A stretch of 34,403 nucleotides of DNA from Alphaproteobacteria bacterium. Lineage in GTDB: Bacteria; Pseudomonadota; Alphaproteobacteria; Micropepsales; Micropepsaceae. Positions within the stretch are counted from its first letter, which is position 1; every line of letters starts with the position of its first letter. The notes under the pieces were generated by a model. The model was not told the DNA's origin and did not search any database. It saw only the letters and a program-made list of their open reading frames with translations. Location: NCBI GenBank assembly GCA_016792645.1, contig JAEUMM010000455.1, positions 1-34,403 of the forward strand, written 5' to 3'. The position numbers and the translations under genes are program-made. This document shows, in pieces, positions 16,500 through 25,820 of the stretch.

Positions 16500-18503
16500 A
16501 TGGCAACCGGGTCTATGTATAGCCCGGGGTTTCTGTTTGTGCGCGCCGTTCGCAGCGTAGGCATCGCCGTCGCCGTCCTCGCGCTGGGCGGTATCGCTGC
16601 ACAGTTGGCGTTCGCACAACCCGACACGAGCGAACCTGAGGAACAAAAGCCGGCGACCACCGAAGACAAGCCGCCCGAAGCCCCGCCGGGCCTTGCCCCC
16701 GAACGCCCCGAAATCGTCTACACCTACGAACCAACGCTCAAGCTCGACGGCGCAAGCGACGAGGAGCAGGAGCAGATCGAATCCGCCGTCCGTTCCGCGT
16801 CGCTCCTGTTCAACTTCGTCGAAGAACCCCTGGACTCCGCCAGCGTCCTCTTCACGCGCGCACGTCAGGATCGCCAGCGCATCGGCCGCGCGCTGAACGC
16901 ACTCGGCTACTTCGGTCCGCGCGTCAACATTACCATCGGCGGCGCTGGCATCGACGACATCGCGCGCGAGGACGCCTTCGCCGCCAACCCGCCCAGTGGA
17001 AAAATCCCGGTCGAGGTCACGGCCGTCCCCGGGCCACTGTTCACGTTCGGCAAAGTCACCGTCGCATCGGTGCCGGGGGCGTCGTCCGAACCGTTGAACT
17101 TGCTGCCTCAAAACGCAAGCGGCCTCATCGAAGGTCTGCCCGCCCGTTCGTCCGAAGTCGCTGCGGCCAACGCGCGGCTTGTGACGCTGCTACGCGAAGA
17201 AGGTTATGCGCTCGCCGCCGTCGTCGGCCGCGAAGCGGTTGCCGACCATCAGACCTCGAAACTCGAAATCAATTTTCGCGTCGATCCGGGCGCGAAGGCA
17301 CAGTTCGGCACGGTCTCGATCAAAGGCAACGAAACGGTCGAGACTGACTTCTTGGCGGGCCTCGTCACCTTCGAACCGGGTGATGAGTTCAAGGCCGCGA
17401 CTCTCGACGACTACAAAGCCGAACTCGAACGTCTTTTGGTCTTCAACTCAGTCGCAATCGAAGAAGCCAAAAGCCTCGACGCCGACGGCCGTCTACCGGT
17501 CACCGTCGTGGTCAACGAGCGCAAGCTCCATGTCGTCGGCGTCTCTGCCAGCTACTCGACGCTCGAAGGTGCGGCACTCGGCGGCTACTGGATGCATCGC
17601 AATCTGTGGGGCCAGGCCGAACAGCTGCGCATCGACGCCACCTCGTCGCGCCTGTTCTCGAACGGCGTCAAGGATTACGAATACGGTCTAAGCGCCGCGC
17701 TGACGAAGCCTGCCTTCCCAACCACGCGCGACGACCTGATCCTCACGTTGGCGGCAAAGCGCGAACGCCCCGACGCTTTCCAGCGCGACGCCGTTCTGTT
17801 CGACACCCGCATCCGCCGCCGCTTCGACAAGATCGTCCGCGGCGAGGTCGGCATCACCATCATCCAAGCGCACGAAGTCGACGCGCTCGGCGAACGCGAC
17901 CGATCGACGATTCAATTGCCCGCAGCGCTCGCCTACGACTCGCGCGACAACATCCTCGATCCGACGAAAGGTCTGCGCGCCAGCGTCGGCGTGCAGCCGA
18001 TCATCAATCTCACGCAAGGCAACGGCATCGCCTCGCGCTTCGACGCCGCCGCCTCGACCTATTGGCGCTTGGAGGAAGATGGCGAAACCATCCTCGCCAC
18101 CCGCGTCCTCATCGGTTCCAGCATCGCGGCCGACGTCACCGATCTGCCGGTCGACCTGCGTTACTTCGCCGGCGGCGGCGGTTCCGTTCGTGGTTACGAA
18201 TATCAGGCATTAAGCCCCCGCAACGCGATTAACCAAATCATCGGTGGACGAAGCGCCGCCGAAGGATCGGTCGAACTGCGCTCGTGGTTGTGGGATGATA
18301 TCGGCGTCGCCGCCTTCGTCGATGCCGGGTCCGCTTCGTCCGCGAACTTTCCCGACTTCGAGGATGTCGGCGTCGGTGTCGGTATAGGAGCGCGTTACCG
18401 CACGCCGGTGGGTCCGATCCGTCTTGATATCGCGGTTCCTCTTGACCCGCCGCCGGGCGACTCCGAATTCGGCATCTACGTAGCACTGGGTCAGGCGTTT
18501 TGA
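16500..18503 (+). CDS. tamA: TamA, outer-membrane Omp85 component of the translocation and assembly module
   Basis: A 667-residue outer-membrane protein of the Omp85/BamA family. With TamB it would move autotransporters, and possibly phospholipids, to the outer membrane. A signal peptide covers the first 39 or so residues (cleavage near AFA-QP). A Pro/Glu-rich spacer is followed by POTRA domains. These include VEVTAVPGPLFTFGKVTV and KAQFGTVSIKGNETVETDFL, with LVVFNSVAI-like strands to about residue 340. The C-terminal beta-barrel (about 350-667) contains the Omp85 signature GGGGSVRGYEYQALSPRN, with the VRGY loop motif. It ends in GIYVALGQAF with a terminal Phe. The size fits alphaproteobacterial TamA. 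A second ATG at 16515 is possible. tamB follows immediately. Confidence 0.93.
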   Translation: MATGSMYSPGFLFVRAVRSVGIAVAVLALGGIAAQLAFAQPDTSEPEEQKPATTEDKPPEAPPGLAPERPEIVYTYEPTLKLDGASDEEQEQIESAVRSASLLFNFVEEPLDSASVLFTRARQDRQRIGRALNALGYFGPRVNITIGGAGIDDIAREDAFAANPPSGKIPVEVTAVPGPLFTFGKVTVASVPGASSEPLNLLPQNASGLIEGLPARSSEVAAANARLVTLLREEGYALAAVVGREAVADHQTSKLEINFRVDPGAKAQFGTVSIKGNETVETDFLAGLVTFEPGDEFKAATLDDYKAELERLLVFNSVAIEEAKSLDADGRLPVTVVVNERKLHVVGVSASYSTLEGAALGGYWMHRNLWGQAEQLRIDATSSRLFSNGVKDYEYGLSAALTKPAFPTTRDDLILTLAAKRERPDAFQRDAVLFDTRIRRRFDKIVRGEVGITIIQAHEVDALGERDRSTIQLPAALAYDSRDNILDPTKGLRASVGVQPIINLTQGNGIASRFDAAASTYWRLEEDGETILATRVLIGSSIAADVTDLPVDLRYFAGGGGSVRGYEYQALSPRNAINQIIGGRSAAEGSVELRSWLWDDIGVAAFVDAGSASSANFPDFEDVGVGVGIGARYRTPVGPIRLDIAVPLDPPPGDSEFGIYVALGQAF

Positions 18504-18506
18504 GTG

Positions 18507-21500
18507 ATGAAGCTATCGAAGTGGTTCCGCCGCACGCTCATTGTAGTGGCGCTCGTCGCGGTGGGAGTGGGCGGCCTCTACGCCTTCCTACAATCGCGAC
18601 CGGGGCGTGACGCCGTCGACAGCCTGATCGAAAGCCTAGCCTCGTCCGACAATCTGAAGATCACGATCGACGGCCTCGACGGCACGCTTCCAGGCGCACC
18701 GCGCGCCGCAAAAGTCACCATCGCCGACGCCAAAGGCCCCTGGCTCGTTTTGCACGAAGTGTCGCTGGATTGGAGCCCGTTGGCGCTCATCGGCGGCGAC
18801 ATCGTGGCCGAGAATGTTTCGGTGAAGCGCCTCGAGTGGCTGCGGCTTCCGGTCGATAGCGGAGATTCAAGCGACAGCGGCGGCATTCCGTCGCTTGCCA
18901 TCGAAAAACTCAACGTCGCCACCGCAGTGATTGCGCCGGCGGTGGCCGGCCAAGGTGGCTCGTTCAGTGTCGCCGGCTCAGCAAACACGCGCAACACGGC
19001 CGAGCGTGCCGCGGTGTCCTTGCATATCGTGGAATTGAACGGCGGCGCGGCCCGGGTTGACGTTGATCTGAACTATGAGTCCGCAAGCAACGTTTTCGAC
19101 GTGGTCGCGGCGATAGAAGACAGTCCCGGCGGCACCTTGACCACAATGCTTGACCTGCCGGCCGATGCCTCGCTCCTCGTGCGGCTGCAAAGCGAAGGGT
19201 CGCTGGACGATTGGCGCGCAAATTTGCGGGCCACCGGCGGCAGCGCCTTGGGCGCGAACGGCAAGGCCACCATCGTGCGTCGGGGCGAATGGCGTGAGCT
19301 GAAACTGTCGCTCACCTCCGACATCACCGACGTGGGCCCGGAGAGCTTACGCCCGCTCTACAACGGGCACAGCACGATCGAGATCGTTGCCGCGCGCAGC
19401 GACTCCGGCGCCTTCCGCGTCGGACGTCTCGATGCGACGACCCCCGCGCTAACTCTCACCGGCAGCGGCACGTTCGATCCGAACACCCAGCGCGCGGAAG
19501 GCAGCGCCGCGCTCACAGTCCCGCGTGGCGACGCGATCGCGGCGCTCATCGACGGCGCTGCCGATTGGCGCGACCTGACGCTGACGGCAAAAACCGAAGG
19601 CGTCTGGCCGATCCCTTCCATCGTCGTCGACTTGCGCGCCGTCGACGTCGCCGCCGAAGGTCTCCGCGCGTCGGCTGTCTCCGGCCGCATCGTCGCCACA
19701 CCAGACCGCCGCTGGGACGATGAAAACGTCGCGGTCGCATTCGCCGTCAACGCCGACGCGGCCGAGATGGTGAGCGATGACGAAACGATCCGCGACCTCC
19801 TTGGTCCATCGGCGACGCTGACGTTCCAAACGATGCTCATCGACTGGCAGCGCCTATCGGGCATGGCCGGCGAATTGAAGACGACATCCAGCAGCCTGCG
19901 CTTTGCCGGCGATGCAGACGCGAGCGCCTTGAACGGCGTGGTGTCATTTGACGCGCCGAACCTCACGCAAGCGGGCTTCCGCAGCGGCGCGATCGCGCTC
20001 AACGCAACGATCGAAGCCAATCTCGAAAGCTCACGCTGGACGGTGGATGGTAGAGGCACCGCAACCGATGTGGCGTCGGGCGGCGCGGTCGACGCGCTCC
20101 TCGCCGGTAAGCAAGACATGACGTTCGCGCTGCAAACAACCGGGCCGGGCCAGATGCAGTTGTCGTCGCTCTCATTACGCGGCGAGCGCCTATCGCTGAT
20201 CGCCAGCGGCGACGTCATCCGCGACGCGCTGAACCTCGACGCAGAAGCCACGATCACAAACTTGAACACGCTGTCGGCGGAACACGAAGGCCGCGCCGGC
20301 CTCGATGTCCACATCGCCGGCACGACACGGGCGCCGCGCCTCAGCGGCAGAGCGACACTGGGCACGGGCAAGCTCTTCGGCCGCGCCGTCCAGACGCTAG
20401 GCATCGACCTCGCCGAAGCCGACGACAAGGGCATGAGCCGCCTGACGATCAAGGGCGATTACGACCAGCGTCCGGTCGACGGGACGGCCAGCATAGCCTG
20501 GCGTCCTGAAGGCGGTGCACGTATCGAAGCGCTGGACCTCGTACTCGATACGTTGACGTTGAAAGGCGACGCCACCGTTGCGGGCGCCGGCCTGATCGAC
20601 GGCGCGTTCGCCATCGACGCTCGCGACCTCGCTCAGATCGCGCCGTTCATCCGCATCAACATGGAAGGCGCGCTGGCGGGAACGTTGCGCTTCAACGCCA
20701 TCGGCGACAGACAGTCGCTCAACCTCGCTCTCACCGGCCCAAGCTTGGCCGTCGAAGGCGCGGCATTCGACGGCGTCGCGATAACCGGGATGATCGCCGA
20801 CCTCTTCGGGAACGCTGCGCCGAGCCTCCGCGTCAAAGCGGCGTTCGCCGATTTCGACGGTTTCGATCTTGAAGCCGTCGACGCAACGGCGAGCGGCCCG
20901 CTCAGTGCGCTGCAGGTGAACGCCAAAGCACAGCGTGCGGGCACGGCAATCTCGACCCGCGCGACGCTAAGGTTGGAAGCCAAGCCGAACGTGATCTCGC
21001 TTGCTGCTCTGCAACTGACGCGCGGCGACAAGACCGCGCGCCTCGCAAACCCGATCGACATAGCGATGCGCGACGGCCGCATCTTGATCCCGACGACGCG
21101 CATCCTGGCTGGCGGCGGCAGCATCACCCTTGCGGGCGATGCCGGCACGACGATGGACATCGGTCTGACCGCAACATCGTTGCCGCTTTGGGTCGCGGCC
21201 TTCGCGACCGATCCTCTGCCGGTCACCGGCACCGCGTCCGGCACCGCGCGCATTCGCGAAGCGGGCGCGACGACGTTCGACATGAAAGTCGTCAACCTCG
21301 CGCCCGAAGCCGATCCGCGCATCGTGCGCAACGTGACGCTGACCGCGACGGGCAAGACCGATCGCAGCGGCGTCGACTTCAAGCTCACGCTGGCCGATCC
21401 CGCCCGCACGTCCTTCCAGGCAACGGGCCGCGTGCCCTTCGCCGAAGCCGGGCCGCTCAACGTCAACGTCAACGGCAGCGCGGATCTCGCGCTCGCCAAC

Positions 21501-22751
21501 GTCTACCTCTCCGTCACGGGTGACCGTGCGCGCGGCACAATGACGACGTCGGCGCGCATCACCGGCACCCGTGCGGCCCCGCGCATCGAAGGTACCGGCA
21601 AGATCACGAACGGCTTTTTCCGCAGCGCTTCGTCGGGTTTCGAGCTTCGCGATTTCAGCGCCGATTTCGTCGGCTCCGAACGCCGCGTCGCCGTAAACGC
21701 GATCGCCGGTAAGGCCGCCAACGGCGGCGCCATCTCAGGCCGCGGGGAAATCAGTCTCGATCCCGCCAACAACTATCCTATGAATATATCGGTCAACGCC
21801 AACGACGCGCAGCTCGTCTCGACCGAGCTTACGACCGTCATCGCCGACGTCGATGTGCGCATGACGGGCGGCCTGACCGCGAACGGGACGATCACCGGCA
21901 CCGCCGACGTCGAGCTTTGGGAAATTCGCCTGCCGCAGCGCCTATCGCGCCCGCTGACGCCGATCCGCGTCAAACACGTCAACGCGCCGGCCGACATCGC
22001 CGCCACGTTGCCGCAAGAAGCCGTCGAAGAAGAGGCCCAATCGTCGCTGACCATCGGCCTCGACGTCACCGTGCGCGCGCCGCAACGCGTGCATGTCCGC
22101 GGCCAAGGCATCACCGCCGAATTCGGCGGACAGGTGAAAGCGAGCGGTTCCGTCGACCGGCCCGAAATCAACGGCCGCTTCGATCTGCGGCGCGGCACCG
22201 TCGAATTGCTGAGTCAGCGTCTGGCGCTCACGCGCGGCCGCATCACGTTCGCGGGCGACATCGTGCCGCTCATCGACATCGTGGGCGAAGTGCGCAAGTC
22301 CGACGTCACCGCGTCGATAGGCGTCAAAGGCAGGGCGACCACGCCCGAAATCAGCCTGACGTCGACGCCGACCCTGCCGCAGGACGAAATCATGTCGCGC
22401 ATCCTCTTCGACAAATCGACTCAACAACTCTCGGCCTTCGAAGCGGTACAGCTCGCCGGCGCCATCGCGCGCCTTTCGGGCCTTGCAAGTGGCCCGGACA
22501 TTCTCGATCGACTGCGCACGTCACTCGGGATCGACAGCCTCAGCGCCGTCACCGACACGGGCGGCGGCACCGCGCTCAGCGCCGGCGGCTATGTCGGCAG
22601 CGGCGTCTATCTGGGCTTCGTCCAAGGCACCGACACCGCCGCGGGCCGCGCGACCGTCGACATCGACCTCACCGAGGACATCAAGCTCCGCGGCGAGGCG
22701 GGTCCATCGGGCGACACGCGTCTCGGCGTGGTGGCGGAGTGGGAGTATTAG
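18507..22751 (+). CDS. tamB: TamB, inner-membrane-anchored translocation and assembly module protein
   Basis: A 1414-residue AsmA/TamB-family protein that spans the periplasm from an N-terminal inner-membrane anchor to TamA. The anchor is the hydrophobic segment TLIVVALVAVGVGGLYAFL right after the start. The bulk consists of repeated beta-strand units rich in Gly, Ala, Thr and Asp, as expected for a lipid-carrying beta-taco. The DUF490 domain occupies the last 350 residues. It is recognisable from QRLALTRGRITFAGDIVPLIDIVG, TPEISLTSTPTLPQDEIMSRILF and the C-terminal RLGVVAEWEY with its aromatic end. ATG 18507 is preferred; a GTG directly before it (18504) adjoins the tamA stop at 18501-18503. 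The gene's stop overlaps the convergent histidine kinase stop by 4 bases. Confidence 0.93.
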   Translation: MKLSKWFRRTLIVVALVAVGVGGLYAFLQSRPGRDAVDSLIESLASSDNLKITIDGLDGTLPGAPRAAKVTIADAKGPWLVLHEVSLDWSPLALIGGDIVAENVSVKRLEWLRLPVDSGDSSDSGGIPSLAIEKLNVATAVIAPAVAGQGGSFSVAGSANTRNTAERAAVSLHIVELNGGAARVDVDLNYESASNVFDVVAAIEDSPGGTLTTMLDLPADASLLVRLQSEGSLDDWRANLRATGGSALGANGKATIVRRGEWRELKLSLTSDITDVGPESLRPLYNGHSTIEIVAARSDSGAFRVGRLDATTPALTLTGSGTFDPNTQRAEGSAALTVPRGDAIAALIDGAADWRDLTLTAKTEGVWPIPSIVVDLRAVDVAAEGLRASAVSGRIVATPDRRWDDENVAVAFAVNADAAEMVSDDETIRDLLGPSATLTFQTMLIDWQRLSGMAGELKTTSSSLRFAGDADASALNGVVSFDAPNLTQAGFRSGAIALNATIEANLESSRWTVDGRGTATDVASGGAVDALLAGKQDMTFALQTTGPGQMQLSSLSLRGERLSLIASGDVIRDALNLDAEATITNLNTLSAEHEGRAGLDVHIAGTTRAPRLSGRATLGTGKLFGRAVQTLGIDLAEADDKGMSRLTIKGDYDQRPVDGTASIAWRPEGGARIEALDLVLDTLTLKGDATVAGAGLIDGAFAIDARDLAQIAPFIRINMEGALAGTLRFNAIGDRQSLNLALTGPSLAVEGAAFDGVAITGMIADLFGNAAPSLRVKAAFADFDGFDLEAVDATASGPLSALQVNAKAQRAGTAISTRATLRLEAKPNVISLAALQLTRGDKTARLANPIDIAMRDGRILIPTTRILAGGGSITLAGDAGTTMDIGLTATSLPLWVAAFATDPLPVTGTASGTARIREAGATTFDMKVVNLAPEADPRIVRNVTLTATGKTDRSGVDFKLTLADPARTSFQATGRVPFAEAGPLNVNVNGSADLALANVYLSVTGDRARGTMTTSARITGTRAAPRIEGTGKITNGFFRSASSGFELRDFSADFVGSERRVAVNAIAGKAANGGAISGRGEISLDPANNYPMNISVNANDAQLVSTELTTVIADVDVRMTGGLTANGTITGTADVELWEIRLPQRLSRPLTPIRVKHVNAPADIAATLPQEAVEEEAQSSLTIGLDVTVRAPQRVHVRGQGITAEFGGQVKASGSVDRPEINGRFDLRRGTVELLSQRLALTRGRITFAGDIVPLIDIVGEVRKSDVTASIGVKGRATTPEISLTSTPTLPQDEIMSRILFDKSTQQLSAFEAVQLAGAIARLSGLASGPDILDRLRTSLGIDSLSAVTDTGGGTALSAGGYVGSGVYLGFVQGTDTAAGRATVDIDLTEDIKLRGEAGPSGDTRLGVVAEWEY

Positions 22752-24337
22752 GTCGGCTTCGCGAGCGGCAACTTCAAGGTTGCGCGCAAGCCGCCTTCGC
22801 TTCGATTGCGCAGCACAAGGTCGCCGCCGTGCCGCTCGGCAATCGCGCGCGCGATGGTGAGGCCCAGGCCGTGCCCGCCCGTCTCGACGCTGCGCGACTC
22901 TTCCAACCGCACGAACGGTTTGGTCACGTGGCTCAGCTTGTCGTCGGGAATCCCAGGGCCGTCGTCGTCGACGCTGATCTCGACAACCCCGTCGCCCGTC
23001 GCCATCGACACGCGCGCCCGCTCGCCATAGCGCACGCCGTTCTCGATCAAGTTGCGCAACGCCCGTCGCAATTCGCTGGCGCGTCCCTCGACGCGCGCGG
23101 CGGGTAGTGTCGCGAACGTGACCGGACTGCCCGTATCCGCAAGATCGTCGCACACCGCCTCGATCAGTGAAGGCAGATCGACCGGCCGCGTCGGCTCGCC
23201 GCTCTCGCCGCCGCGCGCCGCCGCAAGGGCAGCCTCCGTCAACCGCTCCATCTCGCTCAACGACGACAGCATGCGCCCCTGCAACTCCGGATCCTTGATC
23301 AACTCGGTGCGAATGCGCAGCGACGCAATCGGCGTCCGCAAATCGTGCCCGACCGCCGACAGCAACGCGCGCTGATCCTCGATCAAACGCCTCAGCCGCG
23401 CCGCCATCGTGTTGAACGCGCTCGCCGCAGCCCGCACATCCTGCGGCCCCTCCTCGGGCGCCAGGAACAACGCATCGCCGCGCCCCAGCCGCTCCGCTGC
23501 GGCGGTCAACCCCGCGATCGGGCGCGCCACACGTCCTGCGGCCCACACGGCGGCAAACGCGACCAGCACGACGGCAAGAACCCCCGTCAGAATCATCGGC
23601 CACATCATCGACGGCACCGCCGGCGGCAAAGCGGAAACGTTGAGCCACAACGCCGGCCCCATCGCGACCGAGATGTCGAGTCTATCCGGCGCATTCTCGC
23701 GCGCGGCGGCGGCGGGCGGCGTCGCGGCAAACACCCAGTCCGGCCCTCCCGTACCGGGTGCCGCTGGCGCAACGGCGACAACAGGCGGGATCGGCGGCAC
23801 AGGCGGCACCGGCTCGGGTGGTTCAGGCGGCATGACGCGTGGATGCTTCGACATTTTCAAGCGGCGCATCCGTTCGACCGCCTCGATAGGCACAACCGTC
23901 GGACCGTTGCCGGTGATGATGATCGTGTGCCGCCCGTCGACTTTCTCTTCGAATTGCTCGAAGCGGAACGTTTGGAATGCGTCCTCCCACGCCACACGCA
24001 CGTCATCGGCATCGGTGTCCGTGCTGCGTGCCAGCGCTCGGCTTAAGCGTGCGGTGCGTTGCTCCTCGGCGACCAATGGCGCGCTCCCGAAGCGCACAAG
24101 GAACGACGGCCCGCTTGCCGTCTCTTCGATCGTCTGCCGAGTCTTCTCGTCCGCATCCTTGGCGAGGCTGACGATGCCGGCCGTGCGCCGGAACGCTTCC
24201 GCTTCATGCAACGCCGAACGTAAGAACGTCTGCTGGCTGGCTAGCAACGCGACCGACGCCAGCTGCGAGACGATCAGCGCACCAAGCACGATCAGCACGA
24301 ACCAACCACGAACCGTCCGCGGTGACAGCCAGCTCAT
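22748..24337 (-). CDS. EnvZ/RstB-type sensor histidine kinase with proline-rich periplasmic segment
   Basis: A 529-residue inner-membrane sensor kinase. ATG 24337 is used because it overlaps the regulator's stop as ATGA, a classic coupling arrangement. Transmembrane helix 1 is about 11-33 and helix 2 about 246-268. The periplasmic region (34-245) includes a segment reading VMPPEPPEPVPPVPPIPP (168-185) before the second helix. An HAMP domain follows (ARPIAGLTAAAERLGRGD), then the phosphoacceptor His331 in SAVGHDLRTPI. The N box is NLIENGVRYG (429-438), G1 is DDDGPGIPDD, and G2 is GGHGLGLTIA. All catalytic elements appear intact. The signal is unknown. The partner regulator is encoded just upstream, and a divergent EF-hand gene lies beyond it. 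The same proline motifs recur in the EF-hand protein. Confidence 0.92.
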   Translation of the reverse strand: MSWLSPRTVRGWFVLIVLGALIVSQLASVALLASQQTFLRSALHEAEAFRRTAGIVSLAKDADEKTRQTIEETASGPSFLVRFGSAPLVAEEQRTARLSRALARSTDTDADDVRVAWEDAFQTFRFEQFEEKVDGRHTIIITGNGPTVVPIEAVERMRRLKMSKHPRVMPPEPPEPVPPVPPIPPVVAVAPAAPGTGGPDWVFAATPPAAAARENAPDRLDISVAMGPALWLNVSALPPAVPSMMWPMILTGVLAVVLVAFAAVWAAGRVARPIAGLTAAAERLGRGDALFLAPEEGPQDVRAAASAFNTMAARLRRLIEDQRALLSAVGHDLRTPIASLRIRTELIKDPELQGRMLSSLSEMERLTEAALAAARGGESGEPTRPVDLPSLIEAVCDDLADTGSPVTFATLPAARVEGRASELRRALRNLIENGVRYGERARVSMATGDGVVEISVDDDGPGIPDDKLSHVTKPFVRLEESRSVETGGHGLGLTIARAIAERHGGDLVLRNRSEGGLRATLKLPLAKPT

Positions 24338-25059
24338 GCGTGCTCCACCAGGCTTGCGAACAAGTATCCGGCACCCCACGCCGTCTTGATCAACTTCGGA
24401 TTGCGCGGGTCATCTTCCAGCTTGCGACGCAGGCGGCTGATCTGCGTGTCGATGCTACGGTCGAACACCTCGTCCGCACCGCGTCCCTTGATGCGATCGA
24501 GCAGTTGGTCGCGCGTCAGAACGACATTCGGATGTTCGAGGAACGTGGCCAGCAGCGCATACTCCGTCGAACTCAACGACACGACGACGCCGTCGCGTCC
24601 CACGACCTGGCGCTCCGGTCCATGCAGCACCCATGCGCCGAAGCGCACCCGGTTGCCGGTCTTCGGCCGCTGCCCCGGCGGCAGCTCATTCGTACGTCGC
24701 AGCACCGCGTGAATGCGGGCCAGCAATTCGCGCGGGCTGAACGGCTTCGTCACATAGTCGTCCGCGCCGACTTCAAGCCCGACGATGCGGTCCAGTTCTT
24801 CCGTCCGCGCACTGAGGAAGATCACTGGCGTGCCGCGATGCTCGCGCACGCTGCGGCACAGACTGATGCCGTCTTCGCCCGGCATCATGATGTCCAGCAC
24901 GACAAGATCGATCTCGCGTTGGCTCAACACGCGTCGCGCTGACGCGGCGGATTCCGCCATCGTCACCTTCAATCCGTTGTCCTGCAAATAGCGCGACAAC
25001 GCATCGCGAATATCGCGATGGTCATCGACGATCAGAACATGCGGCGACGCGTCAGCCAT
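24334..25059 (-). CDS. OmpR-family response regulator
   Basis: A 241-residue cytosolic regulator. The receiver domain (about 5-120) has the acidic pair D12/D13, phosphoacceptor Asp56 in VVLDIMMPGEDG, the switch region SAR at 83-85, and Lys105 in VTKPFSP. The winged-helix output domain (about 140-238) shows STEYALLATFLEHPN, LTRDQLLDRIKGR, FDRSIDTQISRLRRKLEDDP and TAWGAGYLF, the standard trans-activation pattern. It would be phosphorylated by the downstream kinase, whose start codon overlaps its stop. Targets are unknown. The divergent EF-hand gene across a 192-base gap is the obvious first candidate. Confidence 0.95.
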   Translation of the reverse strand: MADASPHVLIVDDHRDIRDALSRYLQDNGLKVTMAESAASARRVLSQREIDLVVLDIMMPGEDGISLCRSVREHRGTPVIFLSARTEELDRIVGLEVGADDYVTKPFSPRELLARIHAVLRRTNELPPGQRPKTGNRVRFGAWVLHGPERQVVGRDGVVVSLSSTEYALLATFLEHPNVVLTRDQLLDRIKGRGADEVFDRSIDTQISRLRRKLEDDPRNPKLIKTAWGAGYLFASLVEHA

Positions 25060-25103
25060 GAGCCCTCACCACCGACATTAGATCGGCCACAGGCAGAGCG
25101 AAG

Positions 25104-25122
25104 GTGAAGTGAATGTAATGTG
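25104..25122. promoter_or_regulatory. quasi-repeated AT-rich segment, possible response-regulator site
   Basis: The segment GTGAAGTGAATGTAATGTG reads as head-to-tail 5-base near-repeats (GTGAA, GTGAA, TGTAA, TGTG). It sits in the divergent gap between the regulator and the EF-hand gene. OmpR-type regulators bind direct repeats, so this is a candidate operator, but the repeat units are weak. I found no convincing -35/-10 pair in this gap. Confidence 0.25.
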
Positions 25123-25251
25123 TGCCAAAGTTTGTCGCCCCCCGGGGGCTGAAGCATTGCGCCACGACTCCTCCGCGTACAGACAAATCCGCGTGACACG
25201 CCGCGCCGACTGTCGCCGCACGATCAAGAAGCGATCGAAGGAGCTTGAGTC

Positions 25252-25767
25252 ATGAGTTTGCGAGTGGTGGCGATACTAGCCGGTGCGGCGCTGATGCTGG
25301 CCGGGCCCGCGTCTGCGGGAGAGAAGACGAAGCACAAACATAAGCACAAAGAGGTCGAACGCACCTGCGTCTGCACCATGGGCCACGGCCCCGGCATCGC
25401 ACCCATGGCGGCGATACCGGCGGTACCGCCCATCCCGCCGGTCCCGCCCGTGCCGCACGGCGCGTGGCAGATGCACATGGGTCACCCCGGCAGCGCGAAT
25501 GTGATGGTCTTGCGCGACGGCGACGACGAGCGCGTGGTGATCGTGCGCAAGCACGGCAAGCGCTTCCGCGACAGCGCCGACCAAAACAACGACGGCGAAG
25601 TCTCGCGTCGGGAGTTCATCAGGCGCGCCGAAAAGCACTTCAAGGAGCGCGACCGCGACGGCGACGGCAAACTCGACGCTGACGAAATGGGTCCGCTGCA
25701 GTTCGAAGTCCCGATGCCGCCGGAGCCGCCCGAACCACCGGAAGCGCCCGACCCCGAAGACGATTGA
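25252..25767 (+). CDS. exported EF-hand protein with proline-rich segments
   Basis: A 171-residue exported protein with a signal peptide (MSLRVVAILAGAALMLAGPA, cleavage near residue 22). The start is firm: AAGGAGC lies 8 bases upstream of ATG 25252. After a Lys/His run (KTKHKHKHKE) come a CVC pair and a Met/His/Pro segment (about 40-80). Two canonical 12-residue EF-hand loops follow: DQNNDGEVSRRE (110-121) and DRDGDGKLDADE (134-145). All of their chelating positions are filled, so Ca2+ binding is likely. The C-terminus is acidic and proline-rich (MPPEPPEPPEAPDPEDD). The central AVPPIPPVPPVP and the terminal MPPEPPEP recur in the periplasmic part of the neighbouring kinase. A role as a periplasmic accessory to that sensor is an inference. 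It could also be a simple calcium buffer. Confidence 0.85.
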   Translation: MSLRVVAILAGAALMLAGPASAGEKTKHKHKHKEVERTCVCTMGHGPGIAPMAAIPAVPPIPPVPPVPHGAWQMHMGHPGSANVMVLRDGDDERVVIVRKHGKRFRDSADQNNDGEVSRREFIRRAEKHFKERDRDGDGKLDADEMGPLQFEVPMPPEPPEPPEAPDPEDD

Positions 25768-25793
25768 CCCTCAACACGCGTAACCGGACGCCA

Positions 25794-25812
25794 CCGCGGG
25801 TCGCGCCCGCGG
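25794..25812. terminator. candidate hairpin between convergent genes
   Basis: A perfect 7-bp stem CCGCGGG/CCCGCGG with a 5-base loop in the 53-base gap between the EF-hand gene (plus) and the exported Cys/His protein gene (minus). It lacks a clear T-run on either strand, so it may be only a weak or Rho-assisted terminator. Confidence 0.4.
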
Positions 25813-25820
25813 CGGCGCTC

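Noticed and set aside
19358-20452. 364-codon open frame antisense to tamB
   Set aside because: Composition is Ser/Arg/Ala-rich as expected for the complement of GC-rich codons, and tamB is continuous across it.
23750-23850. GGC/GGT-rich tract on the plus strand resembling a glycine-rich repeat gene
   Set aside because: It is the complement of the kinase's proline-rich codons.
25137-25149. GCCCCCCGGGGGC palindrome in the regulator/EF-hand gap
   Set aside because: Short GC palindromes are expected in this base composition, there is no T-run, and it does not sit at a promoter I can define.
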